Part shown: in pieces, positions 17,361 through 29,000 of the stretch
How the letters are laid out: each line of letters opens with the position of its first letter
Numbering within the stretch: position 1 is the first letter of the stretch
Assembly (NCBI GenBank): GCA_963696875.1
Contig: CAVOLQ010000001.1
Location: forward strand, 62,001 to 126,000
Direction: 5' to 3'
DNA: 64,000 nucleotides
Source: Albibacterium sp963696875
GTDB lineage: Bacteria; Bacteroidota; Bacteroidia; Sphingobacteriales; Sphingobacteriaceae
Made by a program: the position numbers and the translations under genes
Notes under the pieces: model-generated
Told to the model about the DNA's origin: nothing
Seen by the model: the letters and a program-made list of their open reading frames with translations, nothing else
Databases searched by the model: none

Positions 17361-19157
17361 CTATTTCTTTCCTTTTATTTTTCGTTCGTTTTCAGTTAGG
17401 TAGATCTTCCGCATACGAATACTTTTCGGAGTAACTTCCATATATTCATCTGCCTGAATGTATTCCATTGTTTCTTCTAAAGAGAACTTTATGGCAGGAG
17501 CAATACGTGTAGCATCATCATGACCTGAAGTACGCATGTTTGTTAACTGCTTTCCCTTTACAATATTGATGGTAAGATCATTGTCTCTAATATGCTCGCC
17601 AATGATTTGTCCTTCGTAAATTTCAACACCTGGATCAACAAAGAAGCGACCACGATCTTGTAATTTATCAATAGAGTACGCAGTTGTTACGCCTTTGTCT
17701 AGTGAAATCAACACACCGTGCAATCTACCAGGAATGGTGCCTTTCCACGGCTCGTAAGCTTTAAATAAGTGGGCCATTACAGCCTCTCCAGCTGTTGCTG
17801 TTAAAATATTATTACGTAAGCCGATGATTCCTCTTGAAGGAATCTCAAATTCTAAATGTTGTAAATCTCCTTTTGATTCCATGATTGTTAACTCTCCTTT
17901 ACGTTGAGTTACCAATTCAATCACTTTTCCAGAAACTTCTGCAGGAACATCTACAATTAAGGTTTCTATTGGCTCACATTTCTTTCCATCTATTTCTTTG
18001 ACGATTACTTGCGGTTGACCAACTTGTAATTCGTAGCCTTCCCTTCTCATGGTTTCAATCAAAACCGAAAGATGGAGAATACCCCTACCGTATACTAAAA
18101 ATGCATCAGGAGAATCTGTAGGTACTATTTTAAGCGCTAGGTTCTTTTCTAGTTCTTTGTATAAACGATCGTGTATATGGCGCGAAGTAACAAACTTACC
18201 TTCTTTACCAAAGAATGGTGAGTTGTTAATCGTGAACAACATGTTCATGGTCGGCTCATCAATATGAATGGTTTCTAAGCCCTCTGGATTTTCGAAATCC
18301 GATAAGGTATCGCCAATTTCAAAACCATCGATTCCGACAACTGCACAGATATCTCCAGATTTTACTTCTGCAACCTTAATTTTTCCTAAGCCTTCAAAAG
18401 TATAAAGCTCTTTTACGCGAGATTTAACAATCTTGCCATCACCTTTCACTAATGATATTGGTTGGCCTTCTTTAATTGAGCCTCTAGCTACACGACCAAT
18501 TGCAATACGCCCTACGAAAGAAGAATAATCTAAAGAGGTAATTTGCATTTGTAAAGTACCTTCTGATTCAGGAGCCGAAGGAATATACTCCAGAATGGCT
18601 TCTAATAACGGAGTGAAGTCTTCTGCCGGCTTTTTCCAGTCTTTAGACATCCAACCTTGTTTAGAAGAACCGTATAATACTGGAAAGTCTAATTGCTCTT
18701 CCGTTGCATCTAAATTGAAAAACAATTCAAATACAGATTCGTAAACTTCATCTGGGCGGCAATTTTCTTTATCTACTTTATTTACTATAACGATCGGCTT
18801 TAATCCTAAAGCCAATGCTTTTTGAGTTACAAAACGAGTTTGCGGCATTGGTCCTTCAAATGCATCGACAAGTAGAATTACACCGTCGGCCATTTTTAAA
18901 ACACGTTCCACTTCACCACCAAAATCCGCGTGACCAGGAGTGTCGATAACATTAATCTTTACACCGTTATACTGAACGGCGACATTTTTAGAAACAATGG
19001 TAATCCCTCGTTCACGTTCTAGATCGTTATTATCTAGAATTAATACGCCTTCTGGTTGATCACGAAACTGGCTCGTGAAGTGTAAAATTTTGTCAACTAG
19101 GGTGGTTTTTCCGTGGTCAACGTGAGCAATGATTGCTATGTTTCTGATTTTCTGCAT
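17361..19157 (-). CDS. typA: Ribosome-associated GTPase TypA/BipA
   Basis: Translational GTPase related to EF-G and LepA that helps 50S assembly and stress or cold adaptation. The G motifs are intact: AHVDHGKTT (G1, about 11-19), RGITI (G2), DTPGHADFG (G3), NKVDKENC (G4). Domain II and the EF-G-like domains III and V follow, with the TypA-specific C-terminal domain (TVAYSIDKLQDRGRFFV type region, here starting TTAYSIDKL). Length 598 is normal and the start MQKIRN is the family start. Minus strand, stands alone; a -7 element lies 32 bases upstream of the start. Confidence 0.97.
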   Translation of the reverse strand: MQKIRNIAIIAHVDHGKTTLVDKILHFTSQFRDQPEGVLILDNNDLERERGITIVSKNVAVQYNGVKINVIDTPGHADFGGEVERVLKMADGVILLVDAFEGPMPQTRFVTQKALALGLKPIVIVNKVDKENCRPDEVYESVFELFFNLDATEEQLDFPVLYGSSKQGWMSKDWKKPAEDFTPLLEAILEYIPSAPESEGTLQMQITSLDYSSFVGRIAIGRVARGSIKEGQPISLVKGDGKIVKSRVKELYTFEGLGKIKVAEVKSGDICAVVGIDGFEIGDTLSDFENPEGLETIHIDEPTMNMLFTINNSPFFGKEGKFVTSRHIHDRLYKELEKNLALKIVPTDSPDAFLVYGRGILHLSVLIETMRREGYELQVGQPQVIVKEIDGKKCEPIETLIVDVPAEVSGKVIELVTQRKGELTIMESKGDLQHLEFEIPSRGIIGLRNNILTATAGEAVMAHLFKAYEPWKGTIPGRLHGVLISLDKGVTTAYSIDKLQDRGRFFVDPGVEIYEGQIIGEHIRDNDLTINIVKGKQLTNMRTSGHDDATRIAPAIKFSLEETMEYIQADEYMEVTPKSIRMRKIYLTENERKIKGKK

Positions 19158-19188
19158 TTTGGAGATTGAAAGATTTCTCTATTTTGCG

Positions 19189-19196
19189 CAAAGATA
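19189..19196 (-). promoter_or_regulatory. Candidate -7 promoter element for typA
   Basis: On the minus strand TATCTTTG fits TAnnTTTG exactly and lies 32 bases before the typA ATG, which would give a leader of about 25 bases. The -33 TTTG is not well spaced (about 14 bases). Confidence 0.4.
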
Positions 19197-19353
19197 CGAA
19201 AAGCAATTCACAAATTATGTGTAGGGTTCTGAGTTTTTTTGGAGGTAATAAGAAAAAAGAAAGGACTACTCTGTTTTCGAAGAAGTGAAGGGATGTCTTA
19301 CTCGGGTAAATTGACAATAAAATGTCCTTCATGGTAAATCGTCAGCCATCAAC

Positions 19354-19431
19354 TCAAATGTGGCCTTGAAAGTTCCGACAGTGATTTCCTGAGTTGCCGC
19401 ACCAATAATCATAGGACTTACGTAGCCACGA
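19354..19431. repeat. Dispersed ~80-base intergenic repeat, copy 1 (copy 2 at 56314-56395)
   Basis: CAAATGTGGCCTTGAAAGTT at the left and GACTTACGTAGCCACGA at the right recur, in the same order and orientation, at 56314-56395 with substitutions and small gaps in the middle. The ends form an imperfect inverted repeat (GTGGC...AAGT against ACTT...GCCAC). This is the main content of the 302-base gap at 19158-19459; I see no gene in it. Confidence 0.65.
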
Positions 19432-19459
19432 TTTTAAGAAACATAAGCTTTAAATTCAT

Positions 19460-20140
19460 TTATCTACCTCTTTCGCGACCACTGCCCCCGCCTCTAGGCA
19501 TTTTGCCGCCTCTTCCAGCACCGCCTCTTGGAGGATTTTCTCTCATTTGTGGCTGAACCTTAACAGGACGACCAATATCTTTTCCGTAATATCCGGTTCT
19601 TTGTGGAGGTCTTGTGGCTACGTGTCGTGTATTGGTTGATCGGTTATTGGTGTTGTTTCGGAATTGTGTTATCCTGCTTCGATCTTCTGGAGTCCAATAA
19701 AAGGGTTTAGCGTCATTTTCATTAAAGCCCCTGATCCTACCAAGATCACGCTCGTTATATTTATTTCTGTAGTAGTAGCGTGGATAGTGAGAAATATAAA
19801 ACTGGTTGTGCATCCAAGGTTGAAAAACACCTACATTTAGTGCTATTGTGAAACCATCATATAGATCATACCAACTATAAATAGGAGGCAAAGCGCTTGA
19901 AAATAGCCATTGACCATTTTCTAAGTATACAAAATCTTGGTTACTCAAATCGTAATATGCCTCAATATCCGGCAAGTAATAGTATCGTACCCCTGCAGCA
20001 TAGGGAGGCGCCCAGGGAGGATTGATATATTGTTGTGATCCAACTTCCGCAGATACATAAGAAATAGTACCGCAACTTGCCTTTCCGATTATAGCAATTG
20101 AAAATACAATTGCAAATCCTATTTTTTCTAATAATTTCAT
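19460..20140 (-). CDS. Secreted protein with Tyr/Pro-rich body and Arg/Gly-rich tail, unknown function
   Basis: 226 residues with a signal peptide (FAIVFSIAIIGKASC, cleavage or lipidation near 23). The body is full of aromatic pairs (GVRYYYLPDIEAYYD, YSWYDLYDGF, SHYPRYYYRNKYNERD), a pattern common in Bacteroidota envelope proteins of unknown role (DUF6515-like, by memory only). The last 35 or so residues are rich in Arg, Gly and Pro (GRGGKMPRGGG), so the tail is disordered and strongly basic. It is transcribed from the minus strand away from the TolC fragment. No function is assigned. Confidence 0.75.
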   Translation of the reverse strand: MKLLEKIGFAIVFSIAIIGKASCGTISYVSAEVGSQQYINPPWAPPYAAGVRYYYLPDIEAYYDLSNQDFVYLENGQWLFSSALPPIYSWYDLYDGFTIALNVGVFQPWMHNQFYISHYPRYYYRNKYNERDLGRIRGFNENDAKPFYWTPEDRSRITQFRNNTNNRSTNTRHVATRPPQRTGYYGKDIGRPVKVQPQMRENPPRGGAGRGGKMPRGGGSGRERGR

Positions 20141-20385
20141 GATTTAATTTATTTATTCCCTTGCAAATTTTATCCAATCAAAGAATGCGATTTTGATCTT
20201 GGTTGATATTATGAATATTTCCTTTAATACTCCAAGCATTAGTTACCTACAATTGAGAATTCATTATGTTTATTTGTAGAGTGTATATTTTTTAAAGGAA
20301 TGTAGAGTAACTAAAGTAAAAAAAATTATAACCCAAATCTTTTCTTCTCATTTCATTGTTAACTGGTTAGCAATGCTCAATCACA

Positions 20386-21675
20386 ATGAAGTATTTACGG
20401 AAGGCATGTTATAATTTTCCTTATGTCCGATTTATTCAAGTAGGGATATTGATTTTATCTATATTATGGGCAATGGGTCTGTATGCTCAGACAAATAATG
20501 CGCTAAAGAAAATCCCATCCATTCGTATTGATAGAATCCCTTCTTTTACACTTCAACAATGCATTGATTTTGCCTTGGAGCATCAACCAGCATTACAACA
20601 GTCTTTAATTAAAATATCTATTGCAAAGCTCACGAATTCAATTAGTTTATCAGGATGGTTACCACAGGTGAATACCGCAAGCGGGTTGACCCATAATTTT
20701 CAGTTGCCTACTAATTCTGTCGTGAGCTCGTCAGGGGGTAGTTCAAATTTCGAAAAAACAGGCGTGATCAATACGTCAACGATAAGCGTGAATGCTACTC
20801 AAACCATCTTTACCCCCAGTTTGTTATATGCTTTCAAAACCAAGGGTCTGTATCTCGACCGAGCAAGGGAAGTGACAGATAGCACGAAGATTGAATTAGT
20901 TTCGTCCGTTAGTAAGTCTTTTTATGCTCTCCTACTCACAATAAAACAGGTTGATGCATTAAAACAAGATACTATGCGACTCTTTAGAAGCATGAAAGAT
21001 GCCTATCATCAATATTTAGGAGGAATTGTCGATGAAGCAGATTACCAACAGGCAGCTATTACCCTCAATAATTCCATGGCACAATTAAAACAGGCAACTG
21101 AAAATATTACAACCCAATACGCCATTTTAAAACAATTAATGGGATACCACCCTCAAAAGGATTTTAATATAAGCTTTGACACCACACAAATGATCGATCA
21201 TTTACAGGTGGACACCAATAAACAGCTAGACTATCAAAAGCGGATAGAGTACAAACAATTATTAACCGTAAAAAAATTGCAGCGACACTTGATAAGCTAT
21301 TATAAATGGTCATACCTCCCTTCATTAGGGGCCTTTTATACCTATAATTTCGCATTCGAAAACGATACTTTACCCGAGTTATTCTCTCATGTTTATCCAA
21401 ATTCTTATATAGGATTAACTCTCAGTATTCCTGTATTCGCCGGTTTTGCGCGCATTCATAACCTTCGAAAATCCAAACTTCAGGAAAGGCTGCTAGACTG
21501 GGGAGAAGTGGATTTGAAATCAATCATCTATTCACAATACACATCAGCTTTAGCGACCTATAAAAGTAATCTATACAGCCTGAATCTTTTAAAAGAAAAT
21601 GAAGCAATGGCAAGCAGGGTTTATTTTATTGTGAATTTACAATATAGGGAAGGAATCGTTCCTTACCGCCTTTAG
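20386..21675 (+). pseudogene. TolC-family outer-membrane efflux protein, 3' end deleted
   Basis: N-terminal signal (ends GLYAQ, about 35) and a TolC/OEP coiled-coil body (SFTLQQCIDFALEHQPALQQS at about 60; second OEP repeat from about 270 with IPVFAGFARIHNLRKSKLQ). The reading stops at VNLQYREGIVPYRL, right where family members go on with about 40-60 more residues. The next bases belong to an RND pump gene in another frame. A deletion with its join near 21664-21670 is the simplest reading. The protein keeps most of the barrel and tunnel but lacks the last helix, so it is probably not functional. The matching adaptor gene is absent. Confidence 0.8.
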
Positions 21676-22777
21676 CTATTATTCGGCGCATACCCCTTCC
21701 TATAATTTAACGGTAAATCGGGAGAAATGCGAGAAGATGGGCGTCAATATTTCTGATGTATTTACCACGATGCAAGCCTATATGGGGAGTTTATTTGTAA
21801 ATAATTTTGCGCTATATAATCGTACCTACCATGTCGTGGTACAGGCTGATACTGTGTTTCGCGAATTGGTCTCTGACATGGATAAATTTTACGTGCGCAA
21901 TTCAATAGGTATAATGCTTCCATTGAGTACCTTGATTAGTTATGAGCCCATTGAAACTGCGCCCTTAATCACACATTTCAATATTTTTCGTTCTGCTGAA
22001 GTAAATGGTTCTACACCTCAAGGCTACAGTTCCGGACAAGGAATAGAAGCCTTAAAAGAAACCGCGGCGAAAATATTGCCACAAGGTTATACCTATGAGT
22101 TTTCTGGCTTAAGCTATGAAGAGATTCGAGCAGGTAAAACGACTATTTATATCTTTATATTTTCTATTATTTTTGTTTTTCTTTTCTTGGCGGCTTTATA
22201 CGAAAGCTGGTCTGTTCCTCTTTGCGTGATGCTTACGGTACCTGTAAGTGCTTTTGGAGCTATTCTTGCTTTGACATTGGTACCTAGTCTTACCAATAAT
22301 GTATATGCTCAAATTGGGTTTATTACCTTAATCGGCTTGTCTGCCAAAAATGCAATTTTGATAGTCGAGTTCGCAAAGATGAGGGTAGATCGTGGGGAAG
22401 AACTTGTAAAATCAACACTAGAGGCGGTAGGTTTGCGACTGCGTCCTATACTTATGACTTCCCTAGCCTTTATATTGGGAGTTTTGCCTCTTGTTTTTGC
22501 TTCCGGAGCAGGAGCGGTAGCTCGCCAAACTATTGGTTTTGCGGTTCTTGGAGGAATGATTGCCTCTTCCTCTATTTCCATCTTTATTGTTCCTGTTTTA
22601 TACGTGTTGTTTACCCAGATGGCGTACGGACAAAAGCAATTAGATTGGTTATTGACCCACCATGATGAGCTTATGGAAAAAGAACGAAAAGTCGAGAAGG
22701 AGAATATCGATGCTGAATTAGAATATGAAATTACTCAATCACATAACCAGAATGACGCTACCTCGCAGCACAATTAG
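21666..22777 (+). pseudogene. C-terminal third of an RND efflux pump (AcrB/HAE1 type), 5' part deleted
   Basis: In-frame homology starts upstream of the first ATG (21737), at AFSYYSAHTPSYNL around 21668, and continues REKCEKMGVNISDVFTTMQ, a mid-to-late RND porter region. It runs through the last membrane half (IFSIIFVFLFLAALYESWSV, GLSAKNAILIVEFAKM, RPILMTSLAFILGVLPLVF, GAGAVARQTIGFAVLGGM) to the natural C-terminus. About two thirds of a normal pump (about 1040 residues) is missing at the front, so no export function is expected. It joins the truncated TolC gene directly, consistent with one deletion that removed the end of tolC and the start of the pump gene. Confidence 0.85.
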
Positions 22778-22816
22778 GTGAATTCGCTCTCTTAAGAGTA
22801 TTCGCCTTGTTTTTGA
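22777..22816 (+). terminator. Weak intrinsic terminator after the RND fragment
   Basis: GGTGAAT (22777-22783) pairs with ATTCGCC (22800-22806), with an inner CTCT/AGAG stem and a following TTGTTTTT run. The stop codon of the pump remnant lies at its left foot. Confidence 0.5.
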
Positions 22817-22926
22817 CTTCTAATTTTTGAAAGATCTTTGATGCCGCTTCAATTAGTATCATAGCACGCTTCCATTCTTAATGTTACATAAAACGATCGA
22901 AATATCTTTAGTTGATATTTTTTTAT

Positions 22927-22934
22927 TATATTTG
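22927..22934 (+). promoter_or_regulatory. Candidate -7 element for the adhesin gene
   Basis: TATATTTG fits TAnnTTTG and lies about 124 bases upstream of the adhesin ATG. No well-placed -33 element is seen. Confidence 0.25.
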
Positions 22935-23057
22935 GTTATATTAGCTAATTTTCAGATGTATGCTTAATAGCTCAAGCCTGAATTTGATGCGGAATGCTTC
23001 GATATAGAATTTGACTAAAGGTTACATCGAAACCTTTTATTATAAAACCTTTTTAAT

Positions 23058-26000
23058 ATGTGGTTAAGCATGTTTTTTAGATTTTGTTGTTCCGTTTCCC
23101 GTTTGCTTTCCAGAGAATTATCAGGTGCATATGTTCTTACCACATTTCTCTATAGTTTCACTAGTGTGGTGAACGCACAACAACTAGCCTCTGTAATAGA
23201 ACCCCTGCCCGCACCAATGTCGGGAGAGTATCGAAGTGTGAAGGATGGTGTTTGGAATGATGCAGCTACTTGGCAAGAGTGGACAGGGACTGAATGGACT
23301 CATGCAAGTACACTCCCATCTGAGGCCTTTCTAATTACACCTGTAGTAAAAGGTTGGAATATTAGTACGAAAATGGGAGGAGGGGACATACACACGATTA
23401 ATTTACCTGCTGATATCGAGACAGGGGACTTACTCCTGATTTTTTGGACGGGTGCGCAGACTGGTGGCAGAAATGTAAGTATACCCTCTGGTTTTACTCG
23501 GCTTTATTTTGCCGATGGCGGCAACAGGCGAAGAACAGCGTGGTACAAGGTTGCTTCAGGGGCAGAAGGACAGACAATTGATGTAATAGCTGGAACTGGT
23601 GTTAGTGCGCATACATCCTATCGTATTGCTGCTGGGACTTACTCTAGCGTTCCTGTAGTTGGCGTAGTCGCTACAGGTCATAGTTCCTCACCTGATCCTC
23701 CTGTTTTAAGTACGGGTATTGGGCTTGTACCGACATTGTGGATTGCCACTTCTCATTCGGATGGTAATGGTTCCGCCTCTTCACCGTCAGGCTATCCACC
23801 GCTGATCACCGCATACACTGGTTCCGTGGGAAACAACGGTGCCCGAACAGCGACTACCCATCTCGTCACAACTAATGCTACAAGCCAGAACCCTGGTGCG
23901 TTTAGCCTCGATCAGAATTCTAGTTGGGCGGCGAATACGATAGCTCTCCAAGGCGCTTTTCGGAAAGCCGTCGTTAAAAATGAACATACGGTAACTGTTA
24001 CTAATAGCGTGAACGTCTCTGATGTTGATGTATATGGTACGTTGGATGTAAATACAAATACCGCAATGACAATTGCTGGAAAATCAACCCTAACGGTACA
24101 TGAGGGCGGGAGGTTACGTTTGCCAGGTAATAATATTGCAGGAAATGATGCGAGGATGGCAGGTGCAGGGAATTTTATCTTGAGTGAAGGAGGATATTTG
24201 GAAATCGGTTCGTTGAATGGAATTACTTCCAGTGGAACTACAGCTAGTTACGGTAATATCCGAGTTTCAGGGACTCGTTCATTTCATGCCGGAGCGCATT
24301 ATATTTATAACCGTAATGGCCTCGTAAATAACAATCAAAGTACCGGTACTGGTTATCCTACTAATCTCACGGGTTCGCTTACTATAGATAATCCTGGCAC
24401 TGTGACAAGGACTACGAGTAGCAGCAGAAACATCTCTACGGGAATACTTTACTTGGTGAAAGGTACCTTTGCAGCGGGAGGGGCTGGATTTACCATGGGT
24501 AATAATACATCCAGTCCGAACGGTACAATTGTTCGTACTGGCGGTATTTTAATCGGTGGAGTGGGCAACAACTGGCATCAAGTGATCTATAAGGGAGATT
24601 CTAAAACCACAGGCCCCGAATTGTTGGGCAATGGATTGCGTAACATTAATGTCGATCTGCTAGACAAATCTCAGGTCCTCACACTCAATACAAATATAAC
24701 AATACCAGGTTCACTAACTCTTGTTATGGGCTTAATGAAAACAAATTCAAACACGCTTACCGTATCGAACTATGCTCCCCAAGCTATTTCAGGTGGGTCG
24801 TCAGATTCGTTTGTGCAAGGCAATCTGGTTCGTGGCATTGCATCCGGGACTAATACCTATAATTTCCCCTTGGGAAGCGATGGTATTTATGCACCAGTTA
24901 GCCTTGCCTTTACGACGAATAGTATTAATAGAAACGTGACGGGGAGTACAATAGGCTCTAATCACAAGAATATCGCTAGTTCAGGTCTTGCCGATCCCAA
25001 ACTGGAGCGTCATTGGACATTTTCAGCCACCGGTGGCGGTTCGTACAATTATAACCCGACGTTCAGCTGGGATAGTGCTGATGAGGAGGATGGTTTTGAA
25101 TTCAACAACGCTCTTGTGGCGAGGTATGATGGGTCGACATGGACTTATCCAACAATGTCGGATAAAACTGTTAACAGTGCTAAAGCGACAGGGCTTAATG
25201 GCTTTGGAGACTTTCAATTAGGCAGTGAAGACATGACGCCAGATGCGAGTAAATCAAGTATTAAAGCAAATCGGAGTTCAGATGTAGTTGCAAATAATAT
25301 GGATGCATCGATAGTCACCGTTACCGTACGTAATTCAAATGGCAATCCAGTCGGTGCTGGGGTCGATGTGTTCCTCAGGGTTACCGGAGGTAGCGTAGGC
25401 GATGGTGGTCTAAATCCATCGGACTCTTGGAAGACGAATGTGAACGGGCAAGTGGAAGTTAATCTGACTTCAACGGTGGCAAATAATGTAGTGGTAACCG
25501 GATATTTGGGTATGGATGACGAAGGCGAGTGGATAGGTGGTGATAAGATAATCGCCACTGTAGAAGTGAACTTTAAAGCAGGTGCCGCTAAGTCTCTTTC
25601 AATTATCACGCAGCCAGTTGGCCAGGCCAGCGGTTCTACCATGGCCGCTCAACCTTTGATTCATATTCTAGATGCTAATGACAATGTTGTCACAGACGAT
25701 AGTAACAGTGAAGTTACTGTTGCCATCACATCTGGCGATGGGGGGACTTTGAGTGGGATACTAAGCATTATAGCCAATGGCGGAGTGGCCAAGTTCAGTA
25801 GTCTGACTCTTGCAGGCAAAGTAGGCGAAACCTATGAACTGACTTTTTTTTCTGATGGCTTAGAGGAAGCTGTATCCGAGGGTGTTAGGCTAAGCAGTCA
25901 CGGTTCTGCGGCGCAAATTGCACTTTCTGGTTTAATATCGAATTTACCTTCGGGTGATATTCGCCAGCTTACAGCGACTTTAAAAGATGGAGCAGGAAAT

Positions 26001-29000
26001 TTAATTGATACAGGAGAAGAGAGTTCTCTTGAAATTACTTTTTCACAGAATACGGAATTAGGATCTGTCTCTGGTTTGAAGACGATCACAGCAGAAAGGG
26101 GTGTTGCATTAATAACAATTATAGGTAAAAATGGAGGTCAGGTTACAGTTATAGCTAGTACAGAATCTCCAACATTAGCAGATCAATTAACTTTTACGAT
26201 AACGGTTGATAATACTATTTTGCAGGCTGCGATAACTGAAACGGAAGACTTTATCGAAACGGATTGGTCTAGTGATAGCTGGACAGTGTTGCAGACCGTA
26301 ATTACAAATGCCTGGATCGTCTTGAACAATATCAACTCAGCTCAATTGGAGGTAGATGCAGCACTTGCTGAACTGAACACGGCAATTGCAGCTCTTGATG
26401 TGGACAAAGCCGCTTTGCAATCAGCGGTAATCGAAACAGAGGGTTTAACCGAAGCGGATTGGTCGGCAGCTAGTTGGGCAGATTTACAGACCGCTATTCT
26501 AGAGGCCGAGGCCCTCCTTGATGATACCAACTCTAAACAGTCGGAAATAGATGAAGCCGTCACGAAACTGAACACGGCAATTGCTGGTCTTGATGTGGAT
26601 AAAATTGCGCTGCAGGCAACATTGGCCAAAATTGAGGGTTTAACTGAAACGGATTGGTCGGTTGCTAGCTGGACAGTTTTGCAGACTGTTGTTCTAGAGG
26701 CACAAGCTGTCCTTGATGATACCAACTCTAAACAGTCAGAAATAGATGCAGTCGTTGCGCAACTGAATGCTGCGATTGCTGACCTTGGTGTGGATAAGAC
26801 CGCTTTGCAAACATTGGTAAGAGGAACTGAGGGTTTGATCAAATCAGATTGGTCGGTTGCTAGCTGGTTAGTTTTGCAGACTGCTGTTCTAGAGGCACAG
26901 GCTGTCCTTGATGCTACTATCTCAAAACAGTCAGAGATAGATGCAGTTGTTGCGCAACTGAATAAGGCAATTGACGGTCTTGCGGTTGACAAGTCGGCAT
27001 TGAGATCAGCAGTTACATCAGCAGAGTCCAAAGTTGAATCAGATTACTCGCCTGATAGCTGGGCACAGTTTGCTGCTGCGCTTGGTGATGCCCGAACGGT
27101 AATAGACAATACTAATCCTACACAATTAGAAATAGATGTGGCACTTACTGAACTGAACACGGCGATTGCAGCTCTTGATGTGGATAAGACTGCTTTGCAA
27201 TCAGCGGTAAACCGAGCAAAAGACTTTATCGAAGCGGATTGGTCGGTTGATAGCTGGACAGTTTTGCAAACTGCTGTTCTAGAGGCGCAGCGTATCCTTG
27301 ATGGTACGAACTCTAAACAGTCAGATATAGGTGTAGCCGTTACACAACTTAATAAGGCAATTGATGGTCTTGCGGTTGACAAGTCGGCATTGAGATCAGC
27401 AGTTACATCAGCAGAGTCCAAAGTTGAATCAGATTACTCGCCTGCCAGCTGGGCACAGTTTACTGCTGCGCTTGGTAATGCCCGAACGGTAATAGACAAT
27501 ACTAATCCTACACAATTAGAAATAGATGCGGCACTTATTGAACTGAATACGGGAATTGCTGCTCTTGATGTGGATAAAGTTGAACTGCAGGCAAAATTAA
27601 ACGAAACAGAGGGTTTAACCAAAACGGATTGGTCGGTTGATAGCTGGACAGTTTTACAGTCTGCTATTCTAGAGGCAGAGGTCATCCTTGATGATATCAG
27701 CTCCAAACAGTCAGAAATAGATGCAGCCGTCGTGCAACTGAATGCGGCAATTGTTGGTCTTACAGTTGACAAGTCGGCATTGCTGTCAGCATCAGAAGAG
27801 TTCAAAGTTGAATCAGATTACTCGCCTGCCAGCTGGGCCCAGTTTGCAGCTGCGCTTGGTGATGCCCGAATGGTAATAGATGATATTGATGCCAAACAGT
27901 CTGAGATAGATGCCGCTCTTGCGCAACTAAATGCAGCAATTGCTGGTCTCTATGTGGATAAAGTTGCACTGCAGGCAACATTAACCGAAACAGAAGGTTT
28001 GACGGAAACGGACTGGTCGGTTGATAGTTGGACTGTTTTACAGAATGCTATTGCCAATGCAAATGCAGCACATAATAATACTCGCGCAACACAGTCAGAA
28101 ATAGATGCAGCGCTCACTAAACTGAACATTGCATTAGGTGAGCTTAGTGTTGACAAGTCAGCATTGCAGGCAGCAGTCAAGCTCGCAGAGAATAAAGTCG
28201 AATCCGATTATTCTCCGGTTAACTGGAGGCTGTTAGTAACGATCCTTAAAGATGCCCGAGCGGTAATAGGCAATAGCAATGTCATTCAGTCTGAAATAGA
28301 TGTCATTCTTGCTAAAATTAATGCTGCAATTGCTGGTCTTGAAGTGGATAAAGCCGCTTTGACTGCAATGATAGCCTCCACAGAAGAGCTTACTGAAACC
28401 GACTGGTCTGTTGACAGCTGGATAGTTTTACAGATTAGTATTACAGAAGCACAAGTTGTCCTTAGTGTTTCCAACTCGAAGCAGTCTGAGGTTGATGCCG
28501 CACTGGCTGCATTAAATACAGCTATTGCCGCTCTAAATGTTGACAAGTCAGCCCTGGAAATTGCAATTGTCACCACGTCCGGCTTAACGGAAACGGATTA
28601 TTCAAAAGCCAGCTGGACAAACCTTCAAACAGTGCTTGATGTAGCCCGAACTATCTCAGTCCTAAATGATGCCAGCCAATCAGATGTGGACAATGCCACC
28701 AATGCACTGACATCGGCCATTGGAGCACTGCAGCCTGCACAAAAAATCGGTATACCTACAGAACTTGTAGGAGTAGGTGGGGATAAACAAGTCAGTTTAG
28801 CCTGGTCGGCACCAGCCGATGGCGGTACGGTCGTTGGCTACCTGGTGGATTATTCCTTGGACAATGGGGCAACTTGGCAGGGCAGCCCATCCGCAGGCAC
28901 CGAAGTAGTAGTGAGCGGCCTGATGAACAACAAGGCCTATATTTTCAGGGTGGCAGCAGTCAATGAATCGGGAACGGGCGCCTATAGCGCGTCTTCATCA

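Noticed and set aside
26342..28576. Several long open frames on the minus strand across the adhesin repeats
   Set aside because: They mirror the repeat period of the real plus-strand gene, have no start signals or recognisable domains, and follow from its codon bias.
26220..28740. Repeat array resembling a CRISPR or satellite
   Set aside because: Units are about 180-190 bases, fully coding and of one protein fold; there are no short spaced direct repeats.
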